This document shows, piece after piece, positions 13,101-25,100 of a DNA stretch of 64,000 nucleotides. Position 1 is the stretch's first letter. Every line of letters begins with the position of its first letter. Position numbers and translations under genes: made by a program. Origin of the DNA: Callaeas wilsoni (lineage: Eukaryota > Chordata > Aves > Passeriformes > Callaeidae); NCBI GenBank assembly GCA_013398955.1, contig VWPU01012146.1, positions 1-64,000 of the forward strand, read 5' to 3'. The notes under the pieces were generated by a model that was given only the letters and a program-made list of their open reading frames with translations, was not told the origin of the DNA and did not search any database.

Positions 13101-16100
13101 CAAGTTGAATTACCTTGCATGTAGTACCAAACAATTCCCAGTCAAAGTGCTTGTCAGACCTGGGAATCAGCTGCCTCGTTGCACTTTCATCTTCTTGTGC
13201 TCCCTTTAGTACCTTGTATTTACCAAAGAAATCTGATAGAGCAAAGTAATTGAAACCTGGTCATGTCAGAACATGGACGAGGGAACTAGTGGATGAGAAA
13301 TTGAGTGCTGTGTATACCTATATTTCAAAAAATTATAGTCTCCCTTTTTATGAAAAGAAATTTCTTATCTTTCTAAGTAATGGTGTTTGAAGATTTAATT
13401 CATCCTTTGTCAAACAAAAGGATCCTTGCCTGTAGCTATGCAGAGATTTCTTTTCGACTTTACCAGTTGTTTCAAAGAGTTGTTTTAAAGGTGTCCTTAG
13501 TTTAAATCTGTAAAAAGCCAACTGCTTCTGAGTATTGTGGAAGAACGTTCTGAATTAAGCTTAAAGCTTAATTCAGGTCAGCTCAGTATATATTTCAGTA
13601 GTCAGATTTTAATATCACTAATGACGTGGTTAAAATTTGAGAAACGCTTACTTCTGGTAGGATGTTAAATAAATAGGTTGCTGTGCCTCTTCATAGTCTT
13701 CCATTTTTATTCTGGCTTCTTTTAAAATGCCAAGTATCTTGGCATTTTAAAGGTCACTAATTAGTTTTGTATTTGTTTGAAGTTCTTCATTGTGTAACTT
13801 GATCTGAATGAACATGAAAACAGATGTTTATCTTTCTTTGTATATGGAGATGCTCTCATTGTTTGGAGCCCCAAGCTTGCCATCATCTAAGTGAAACAAG
13901 AGAATGCTATTAAAACCACAAGAATAAAATTCCTATTCCAGTAAAGACGTATGCTTTAAATACTTAGGCAGATTATTTTACATGTTTGTTTCATTTAGCC
14001 TGCTTTGTGAGGAAAATGCATTATATTTAGAACTAATCTGACAGGATTGGTATGAAAATACTTTAAAATAAACAGTCTTTTAATCCTTAGAATTAAGACA
14101 CACAGTTTTTCTTTATTTAAATTCAATTAGAATAATTAGTTTAGGAGAGAAATTTGGATCTCCTATTTTAACTACTGAAAGAAATGGACAAAATTCAAGG
14201 TGGTATCAAAAATGTAAAGCGGCTCTTTCCTGTTCTTGATCCCATCTCTGAAGCAATGATTAGGCATGTTGATAATTCAGTAGAAAATATTTTGAATTCT
14301 TTGAATTCCAACTACATGTAATTGTGGAATTGGCATTTAAAAATACCTTTAAGCTAATTTTCTCGGAGTAAACTGTGATATGGCATTGCAATCTTACAGA
14401 TTTCTTGTACAATATTTTGTTTTCAGAAATTTCCTACTTACTCATGATGGTGTTAGCACCTGTGTATGATTTTTGCATTACTGGAGTAGTCAGATAAAAA
14501 GTTAAGATAGTTTTCCAAGTGGTTGCATCAGGGATTAGGATACCCTTTGTAGGATCACACAACTGGTAAGGTAGGAACGGACCACCGTGCATAATCTGGT
14601 CCAACCTCTGGTCGAGCAGAGTCATCCCACAACACATGACACTGGATGGCATCTGGATGATTCTTGAATATCTCCAGTTGGGGGGACTATGCAAACTCTC
14701 TGGGCAACTTGTTCCAATACTCTGTCACCCACACAGTAAAGTTCTTCCTCCTGTTCAAGTGGAACTTTCTGTGCATCAGTTTCTGCCTGTTGCCTCTTGT
14801 CCTATTGCCTGGCACTACCAAGAAGAGCCTGGCTCCAACCGCTTAACACCCTTCTGCCTGGGTTTGTTATTCTTCACGTGCAGGACCCTCCATTTGCCTT
14901 TGTTGAGTTTCAGATGGTTCTTCTCTGCCCATCTGTCCACCCTGTCCAGGTCCTTCTGAAGGGCTGCACAGCTCTCTGGGGTATTGCCCAGCTTTGTGTC
15001 ATCAATGAAGCTCCTGAGGAGACATCTGCCCCTTCATGCACGTAATTGGTAAACAATATTGGGCCCATTATTAAACCTTGGGGGACACCACTAGCGACAG
15101 GCCTCCAACTAGACCCTCTGCCAGTGTTTATGACCCTCTGGGGTCTGCTGCTCAGCCAGGTCTCAACCCACCTCACTGTTCACTCATCAAGTCCACAGTT
15201 TGAGTTTGCCAGAGGGTGCTAAGCGAGACAATGTAAAGAGCCTTGCTGAAGTCAAGGTAGAAAATATCCACTGCTCTCCCCGCATCCAGCCAGGTAGTTG
15301 GTTCATCATAGAAGGAAATCGGGTTGGTCAGGGATGATTTACCTTTAGTGAATCTGTGCTTACTACTCCTGATCATCTTGTCCTTCATGTTGGTAGAGAT
15401 GGCCTCCAGAATGGGGCACTCCATTGCCTTTCAAGGGATTGAGGTTAGGCTGACTCTGTGGTAATTTCCTGGGTCCTCATTCTTGTGCTTTTTGAAAACT
15501 GGGGTGACATTTGCTTTCTGTCAGTCCTCAGGCACCACTGTGATCTCCACAAGCTTTCAGACATGATTGTGCGCAGCCTCACTATTTTGTCTGCCAGGTC
15601 TCTCAGCACTTGTGGATGCATCCTCTTAGGACCCATAGACTTGTGGATGTCAAGTTTGGCTAGGTATTCCCTGACCCAATCCTCCTTGAGAGAGGGAAGG
15701 TCTTCCTTCCAACATTCCATTACTCTGGTCGCCTAGATCAGAGATCCCTGAGGGCTGATCTTGTCAGTGAAGCCCAATGCTAAGGTGTTTAGTATTGCCT
15801 TCTCTGTGTCCTGCTACCAGGGTGCCTGCTCCATTTAATAACAGGCCCACACTACCCTTAGTTTTCCTTTTGTTATTGATGTATTTGAACAAGTCCTTTG
15901 TTTTGTCCTTGTTGTCCTTGACCAGATTCTTGAAGACCTTGGCCTTCCTTCTCTCATTTTTACTTACTCTGACAACCTCTCTATATTCTTTCCAAGTGGC
16001 CTGGCCCTGCTTCTATCTCCTGTGTATTTCCTGGCTATGCTTGAGTAATAACAGGAGTTCCTTATTCATCATCATGCAAGAAACACACAGGTCTCTTGCC

Positions 16101-19100
16101 CCCTTTGCCTGATCTCTTGCTTATCAGGATGCATCGTCCTTGAGCCTAGAGAAAACAGTCCTTGAATATCAAGTTTCCTTCTTTTTATTAAAGGTCAGTA
16201 GAGTGATCCTGGAGATTGGGAAACCTTTTCATTTCTACATTGATTTGGATTTGTGTTTTATGGCTTCTGTCTTGGTACACCTTGGAGACACAAGTAACTG
16301 TGACTTCTAGCTCTTCTTTCTCTTTTTCATATACTGACTGTAGGAGATTAGTGGTCTTTTACTCCCACTTTTTCTTTGAAGTCTCTGGTAATCAAGAAAG
16401 TGACTCTAATCTCTAGGAAATTCTTTGGAACTGGGACATTTGGACATTCTTCTAGAATGTTTCATAAAATCGATGTTCCTTAGTAGAGTTTTGGGGTTTT
16501 TTTAAATTTTAACTTCTATTAAAAACATTTCAGGAAGTGGTAGCTTTGATGAGAAAATGAGCCCATAGAATAATAAATACTGCACTTACAGAGGTTTTTT
16601 TCCTATAGTGCAATTTATGCTTGACTGATTTTTTTTACATCTGAATATGTAACGCTTTTGATATTTACTCCGTCACATCTCAAAATATACTTAAGTGATT
16701 AAAATGGGAAAGAAATTAGTTATGTCTTGGTAATCATAAATGAAGCTGCTTCAAGGAAAGTGTATTATGATGAGGCCTAGGAAGTGGGAAGTGTGCTTAT
16801 CTCTGGCTAGGTAAGGCAAATGGAGTAAAGACAATATTTTATACTGTGGATGAATGCAGAGAAACAGTTAAAGAAGACAGAACTTTTTTTGAAGACCATA
16901 TCCAATTTCAATAGTACTTGGCGTGTGGGTGTTCATCTGTCAGGAGGATTAACGATGAATTTAAGTCTTTCATCAAAAAGCTGTTCTTTCAGAGTTCTGG
17001 ATGGCTCTGTCATGCGTAGCTTTCATCACTCTTTAAAGAAAATTTTGTTAAAGGTAACTACTTCACAAGCTTGAAGAGCTGATTCAAGCAGCTACTATTG
17101 ATTGCCTAACTCTAAACTTAAAAAAAAAAAAAGTATCATTATTTCAGTTAAAATAGCTGCAAAAAATATTTTTAAATTGTGTGGTGAGAAAAATAGAACA
17201 ACAGTACAATTCCTTTAACCATGACTGCTGTTTTAAGAGTTGAAAATGTGGGGGGATGCTTTACAAGGGAATATCTTCTGGCTTTCTGAAAGTCATAAGT
17301 GCTGTACGAAATTGCAACTAGCCTTGGAGGTAGGAAGTTCTAAAACTGAGCAGGTGCCAAAATTTTGTTCTATCATAAGTCTAATTTATTCTAAATTTAT
17401 GTTTTAGAGTCCAGTTGGCAAAACCATTCTTAATAGCAATTATTTGGGAAATGTGTTAACCTTATGACGCGTTCATCCTAAGAGCTGAATCTATGTATTA
17501 TAAGACTTCGAGGTGACTTAATATCGTACAATATAGGCAACAAAGACAAATTTTAGTGGCTTTTATTTCAAAATATTACGGTCTTGTGATTTTGTGGTAG
17601 AAGATGAAGCAACTACAGTCTATAAGAACAAAGTATATATGTGGAGGAAGGGTGTTAATCATGTGTTTTTACAATGAGTACAGTAGAGAGAAGAACATTT
17701 TACGGTGGTGTGACTACTAAAGGGAAGATTAAAAGAATTATACAAACTGTCATATAAAACTACATGGTGTAAGATTAGAGTATTTTCTTCAGGAGATTAA
17801 AAAAGTCATGGTTTATGACACAGCAACAATGGCCCAGGAGGGTGAATGGAAAATTCGTACAGTTTTCTAGAGTCAGTGGTCTTTGTATTCGTAAGTGGGT
17901 TAAAAGATTTATTCTGTCATTATTATACTGTTTGAGTATTTCTGTCAAAATAAGTGTTGCATTTTGGGAGTCAAAATGTACCCTGTAAATTGTTCACTTG
18001 CTGGTAATATTAATCATAACAGACAAAATGCAATCCAATACATTAGAGACTTCTGAAGAAGAGAAGTGCGAACAGATATTCTAGGATTAAATTGAGTGAT
18101 AATAAAGTCTTCATGTAATCATGGTCTTGCATAACCAAGGACATACTTGTTTTTAATGTTATCTGATGAATAATTTGAAAACTGCATGTCAAAATCAATA
18201 GAAAAATTAATTTTAGCACGCGGAATTTGTCTGTTATATTTGTGTAATCTTTGGCTATGTTAAGGAGTTGTATGCCTTTCATCTGTGCCAAAAATTAGTA
18301 GACATGATCTCCAGTGTCTGCATGGGAATTTGGACCTGGAAATATTGCATTACTGTTATTTAGATAGCATAGCCTCACTTTATGAAGCTTAGTCTGAACA
18401 TATGATTAAATACTTGAGGTTTTATCAAGACATGTGTTTCTTTCCTGGAACTATTCTAGTTTTCTGACCTGAGTGTTGGTATTAGAGAGTCAGGTATCTG
18501 GAAACTATTTCTGCAGCTATCAGGAAATTCCAGAAGTCAAGCAGAAGTAAGGATACTTTGCACTATAGTGATGGACCACTTTGAACAAACCCCAGCTTAG
18601 TGCAGTAAAAACTATGCATATGCACTATGAGATGACTTTTTTCAAGAAGAGTATGTCTTAGTATACTTTTGAAGGAAAGAAACTTGGATATGCCTTTCAA
18701 CTGTAAGCCTATTCTTCCATCTCCCTTAAAGAATAAAAATTAAGGATAAATGACAATTCATAATCTTTTTTTTAACTTGTTCTAAGCATGCCTCTTACTT
18801 TCATGAGTGTCCCTTTTTTTGCCAACCTAGCCATAAAATCAATGAATGACAACCTTACTCTAGTTTTCATAATTTGTATTTGCATTTTTTATTATTTCAA
18901 CAACAGGTGGTTATAGAAAAGGAAGAGGAAATCGTATTCATTTCACATAAACTATTAGTTTAGAGGAAATAAAGCCTAGTTTGAAAGCAGGTTGTATAAT
19001 ACCCTTTTGGCTAAGAAAAATGCCCATTACTGAAAAACAATCTCACAAGATAGAAAGTGCACTTAATTTAGCTTGGAAAGTTGAAGTAAGACTTTCAGTT

Positions 19101-22100
19101 TCATATTTGTGCTTCATTCTCTGCAGCTGGCTGCACATGGTTTCTAAAGGGAAGGGATTAAAACTTTTCTCTTGGTGAAAGCATTTTTCTTTCTTATGTA
19201 ACACAAATACAGCATACATTTTTCTATTCTTACTTTTCAGTCTTCTGCCTCAGTAAAAGAAACTTCAAAAATTTAAAAAATGGACAATTTTTATTTTTTC
19301 ATTTTTGAAAGAACAAGATACACACCAAATATTTCTATTTCCCTTTCTTTTCTTTAAAATTTCAGACATGGGACACAGAACTGGAGAGATCTGCAGAGTC
19401 GTGGGCTGAAACCTGTCTGTGGGAGCATGGACCAGCAAGCCTTCTTCCATCAATTGGACAGAATCTGGGGGCACACTGGGGAAGGTAGTTTAAGATACTG
19501 TTTTATGCAATAGATGAGATTTTAAAAAATCTAGCAAAATTTGCTTGTTACTTAAAGGAAGAATGGTAGAAGCTACAACTTTTGAATGACCTAATGCACT
19601 GCTACTGGCTTTCCTAGGTACAGACCTCCAACATTTCATGTCCAAGCATGGTATGATGAAGTGAGAGATTTCACATATCCCCATCCTCATGAATGCAATC
19701 CATATTGTCCATACAGATGCTCTGGTCCTGTTTGTACACATTACACACAGGTATGTAGGTGTGCTTGATTTTAATCAGCAATGGAAAAGAGTGGCAGAGA
19801 CTTGCAGCTGGGTTGCTGTCTGACACTTAGAGCGCACTAAACTTGCAGTGCATACCACAGCACAAAAGCCCAAAAAGGACTTGTTTAGACTCCGTAGTTA
19901 CAAGCACTGGGTATCAGTGAGTACGTAGGGTTGTCACACAAATCTTTAGATTTCATCCTCATAAATATTAACAGGACTGAGGAAAAAGCTCACAAACCCC
20001 AATGTTAAACTAAGTGTTACTGCTCAGTGCACTTTGCATCATCTGAATGGTCCTTCCCATAATATGTTGAAGAAACAGCTCATTAAAAAAAAAAAAGAAA
20101 GTTTTGTTAGGTAAATTCCTCAGATCAAACTGTAGTTTTAAAGATCTTGTTTTAACTTCAGGAAGATTTTAAAATTGCGTAGCACTAATTTATTTCATAC
20201 TTCTGAAATCTGTGTATCTAAACTGAATTTTTGCTGAAGGGTACCAGTCATGTTTTCAGTGAATGAGAAATATTTGATCTTCAGACTATACTACAGTCCA
20301 CATATAATTTTTTATATAATATTGGAAAACTTAGAAATTATTAATTTTTAAACACTTATTTTCTGTTTGCTACCATAATTTACAATTGTATCTAATTTTA
20401 TATAGTTACCTCTATGTTTTTATTTACCATTTTTATAAAAATACCTGTAATTACATTTAGTATTACATGCAAGACCAATACATATGTACAGCATTTTTGT
20501 GGTACTAGTTCTTCACAATATTTATCACTTTCAACTCTTAAATCCTGCTGGATCTACAGATTTGGCTTACTTTGAATAAATACATTTTCAACACCTGTCA
20601 TATTTGTCACATTTGAACATTCCAGACTTTGTCATTCTGATTATTTTTGAGATCTGCAATTAAAGGTGAATAAAGGAGCACAGCCATCTTAGATTGCAGT
20701 GACATGAAAGCATATTCATTTAAAATCCATTAGTTGGATCTATTTGGTGTATGAGTCTTTTTGTTAATGGTTTTATCCTTTGTTACCTCCTTGTACTGCT
20801 GAAAAATATCTGTTGTCTCAGTCCAACCAATCCAAACCCCTCTGGGTCCTTAGGTTGTACTGGGAACTTCAGCACAAAGGAACATAACTTCTAACTCAAA
20901 ATTATCTACTAATTGTGATTCCAAGAACCAGTTCTTTAGATCATTTTTGTAAATGTTTTACTACACTTTCAAATATATGCTTAGAGCATTTGTATAAAAT
21001 GAGAGCCATATCTTTTCTATCAAGGTAAAACTTTTCTCTCTAATAAGGGTATAACTGAATGGCCTTTTGACAGCTGTAATTACACCACTTCAAGCCCTTT
21101 ATAACAGAGGGGAATACACCACTTTGGTAATTTGAGTTTGTATATTGGAGATAGTTTTGATTTTCAGTTGATCATCTTTGGTTTTCATGTTTTCCTCTTT
21201 TCTTTTCCATAGGTTGTTTGGGCTACAAGTAGCAGAATTGGTTGTGCAATTAATTTGTGTCATAACATGAACATCTGGGGGCAGATTTGGCCAAAAGCAG
21301 TTTATCTTGTATGCAATTATTCTCCTAAGTAAGTAGATTGACACCCAAAAATATCTTGAGAGGGCAAGATACTTTATAATAGTCCAGGAAATAATCTGGA
21401 AGGAAATCAGTCTGGATTTTCTGGGTTTTGTACAGTTACAAAATAGAGCATTGTTCCCAAACAGCCTTCAGCTGCACAAATACTCTTGGGAGTTTTCTGG
21501 TGCTTCAATTTTCTGGCTTGTGTTTTAGTACATGTACAGCATCAGAGATCTTTATTATAGTGTGATATTTTTCTGAAAAATAAGTGTACCTCCCCACTGC
21601 AACTTAAAGGAATGTGTAAGAGGAAGCCAATGGTTAGGGTCAAATTTTGTAGGATATTCCATCTAGGAGAGAGTGGAGCCTGTTCCCATGAAGTGGAGGA
21701 ATTTAGTGTAATGGTTCTATGCCAGTCTTAAAAGATCTTACAGCAGTTTATGTCAGTTCTTCATTTTTTTTGTTTCATGGACTTTTCAACTGTATCCTAT
21801 GATTTGGTGTAGAATCATAGAATCTTTTGGATTGTAAAAGACCATTAAGATCATTGACTCCAGCCAGTAACCTAACACTGACAAGTCCACCACTAAACCA
21901 TGTCCCTGAGTGCCACATCTACACAACTTTTAAATACCTCCAGGAATGGCGACTCCACCACTTCACTGGGCAGCCTGTCCCAGTGCTTGGCAACACTTTC
22001 AGTGAAAAAATGCTTCCTAATACCCAATCTAAACCTCCCCTACTGCAACTTTAGGCTCTTTCCTGTTATCCTATTGCTTGTAACTTGGGAATATCAAAAC

Positions 22101-25100
22101 AGTGTTATGGTCTATGTGCCTGCTGGTTTTCATAATTTATTTGTTGACATATTAAGTGCTGTTTAATATTAAATATGCTAATATGTTCATTGATTAAGGC
22201 ATTTTTTGCTTTTTTTTTTTCTTTATTTTTGTAAAGGGGTAACTGGTGGGGTCATGCTCCTTATAAACCTGGCCGCCCCTGTTCTGCATGTCCCCCTAGT
22301 TTTGGAGGAGGTTGTAGAGAAAACCTTTGTTACAGAGGTACGTACTATTTCACTGTCACAACTATAAATGGGAATAGAAATGTAACCTTTATTTTAATTT
22401 CTTTCCTCATTGTGCTTTAACATATTTTAATAGAATATATTATGTGTGTGCCCAAAGACCAGTTAGGGCCCTACTTTACTATGATGGATGGGAACATGTG
22501 CTTGTGATACGTGAGGCTGAGTATCACCAGAGGGAATGGAGTGCACTGAACTCCTGCTGATAAGTGCTGATTCAGGGGCTTTCGTACACAAAGATGGAGA
22601 CTCATTGTGTACTCTTTATATGCCTTTCTGTAATTACACTGGAAATATATGCAGTCATTTGTTTATAGGGAAACATTATCTCAGTGACATAGTCATGTGG
22701 TGTGTGAAAAATCAAGAAAAAAGCTGGAAGACATTAGTAATTAAAGAAAATGTCAGCTAGGATGATAATTACAATTTTTGGAATGCTATTCATAGTTTAT
22801 AGCATTGAAACACAGCATATTATGAAGCTGCTCCTTTTTGTTCTACTTTGTGAACAACTCATTTAGCAATTTTCATTAATAACTTCTGAGATTTCATATA
22901 GACCATATGAAAGCTGCATGTGTCTGCCCAAATACCTTCTTTATGGTTCTTGTCTAAGTAAGAAATGTAGATAACAGTTATGAGTGTTTCAGACTTATTT
23001 TCACTATGTATGACTAGAAGGGCCTCATTTTCAGTTGTATGTTACTATAAAATAAGCTTCTTTAAGCTTAAGCTTGCATGTTGTCTATGAATTTGGTAAA
23101 GCTTTGCCCATGTGTAACAGAGATTGTCTTTGTTCGATTGGTTCTCTGATGGCATAAAGATACTTAAACAGATGCATTAAGAGCAGTTTCATACTTCGAT
23201 TGTGCTACACATGCTGGGGAAAAAAGTGTATCTTTGCTCACTATCACAAACATATTTGAGGTATTTTATTAATCTTGAGTTCTCCATCTTATGAAGCAAT
23301 GGAGAGTTTTCCTTTCTTCCTTTTGTCCACCATTTTATGAGAACAAAGCTCTTTTACCGAAACATGGTAAGGGATTTACATTCCACACTGATTTTTTTTT
23401 TTTCTGAGAGATTATAATTTTTTTTGGTCCATTTTCTGAAGCAGAGGATTCAGAAAGACCTTATTCCCCCCATGAACCAGAAGAGGAAACCAATGAGATT
23501 GAACGCCAGCGATCCAAAGCCCAGGATGCAACTGTGCCAAGCCGGCCAAGAACACATCAACCTTCAGCCTCCACAGGCACTGATGACAGTGAGAAAAATG
23601 AAGTGATAAGCACGCAGCAAATGTGTAAGGAATTTACCTGATTTGCAAGTGGTCAACAAAATTGAATTATCTGGTATCAAATTCATTGCAGTGAATTTGC
23701 TTTTTGCTTGTTTTAGCTCAGATTGTTTCATGTGAAGTAAGGCTAAGAGATCAGTGCAAAGGAACAACTTGCAATAGGTATGGTAAATTTTACAGTTGTC
23801 ATTTTGAGATTTTTCTGAAAGGCTGTATTTGTACGTGAGCTGGAATATTTCCCCTTTTTGTAATCCCAGGATTTAAAACCAAGTTGTATTTAATTCTCTT
23901 AGGTATGAATGTCCTGCTGGCTGTTTGGATAGCAAAGCCAAAGTTATTGGAAGTGTACATTATGAAATGGTAAATACTTTTTAAATTAGATTTTGTACCA
24001 GTAGTGTGTTTAATGAAATGTCTTTTCTGTTGGCACACTAGTTAAAATCATATTAAGAATGGATTTTGAGGGTGTCAGCATTCACCAAAAGTAAAAGCTT
24101 ACACCAGATGTTTAAGATAGCATCAGATGACCTAAATTTGCATCTGCTATTCTGTGTGTACTGTACAAATGTACTTCATACTTGTACATACACAGAAGTA
24201 GAATTTTTGTGTCCTCATGTTTACATGCAAATATGTGAAGGTGCAACTAAAGGAGGAGTACAGCAATTTTTGGCTGTGCTTGTATAAATTGTTTCACTAA
24301 GATGGGCCTGCTTGTGTAACCTTAGTACTAGCTGAGAGTATATAATTTACTCTGTAGAGCTGGAAAACAGTATACAGGAAATGACAACTACTGTGAACAA
24401 GTATATTGTAAATGAGAATAGTTTATGTCTGAGTAAGGCAAAGTGGTGGTTTATTTGCTTGAAATAAAACCTACATAGACCAAGTCAAACACAAAAGACT
24501 CTCTACCAAGTTTTTAATGCCACATTGTAATTAAAACCTGGTTCTTGTCTGACATGAATCTGCTTTTCTGCCTCTGTTTTTCAGCAATCCAGTATTTGTA
24601 AAGCTGCCATACATTATGGCATCCTAGACAATGAAGGTGGTTGGGTTGATGTCACTAGGCAAGGGAGGAAAAATTACTTTATCAAGTCTTACAGAAATGG
24701 CGTTCAGTCAATTGGGTAAGTTTTTTCTTAAAATTAAAATGTATGGAAAGGTCTTCGCCTGTTTATTTCACGCAAAATATATCACATTTTTAATAACATT
24801 TTGCTATACTTTTTGTCATAAAGAATATGAAAATGCTATAAAGAGGCACGTGGATATAGAGGTATGGCATCCATTCTGAAACTTTAGCCAGTGTTTGGTA
24901 GTGGACAGAGAGTTGGCACAATAATAATGCGAAAGAAGGTTAAATAGTGTATAGAATGACTTGGGCAGTAAGTTAGTGTTAGTAGTTAAATAATATTGAG
25001 ACTATTCAGTTAATTAATTGGTAGGAGTATATATTTATTGTTGAAAACTAGCACATACTGGCAGATTATTTTGGACATGGACAGAGCAATCTATGACAGT

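Larger units (their letters stand above)
1162..19365 (+). other. CRISPLD1: Large intron 2 of CRISPLD1 (18.2 kb)
   Basis: AT-rich intron with no additional exon needed: residue 86 (M) joins directly to residue 87 (T) in frame as in the known family. It contains a CR1 tail near 2.13 kb, a GC-rich patch near 6.2-6.5 kb, an AT microsatellite near 10.7 kb, two perfect hairpins near 13.6 kb and a long CR1 fragment at 14.55-16.1 kb. I see nothing I can name in the rest. Confidence 0.9.

Noticed and set aside
2922..14541. Shared 16-mer ATCAGGGATTAGGATA near 2.92 kb and 14.53 kb
   Set aside because: One 16-base match within 64 kb is expected about that often by chance, and the flanks do not align.
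14636..16112. Several plus-strand open frames of 80-110 codons
   Set aside because: They are antisense readings of the minus-strand CR1 reverse-transcriptase region.
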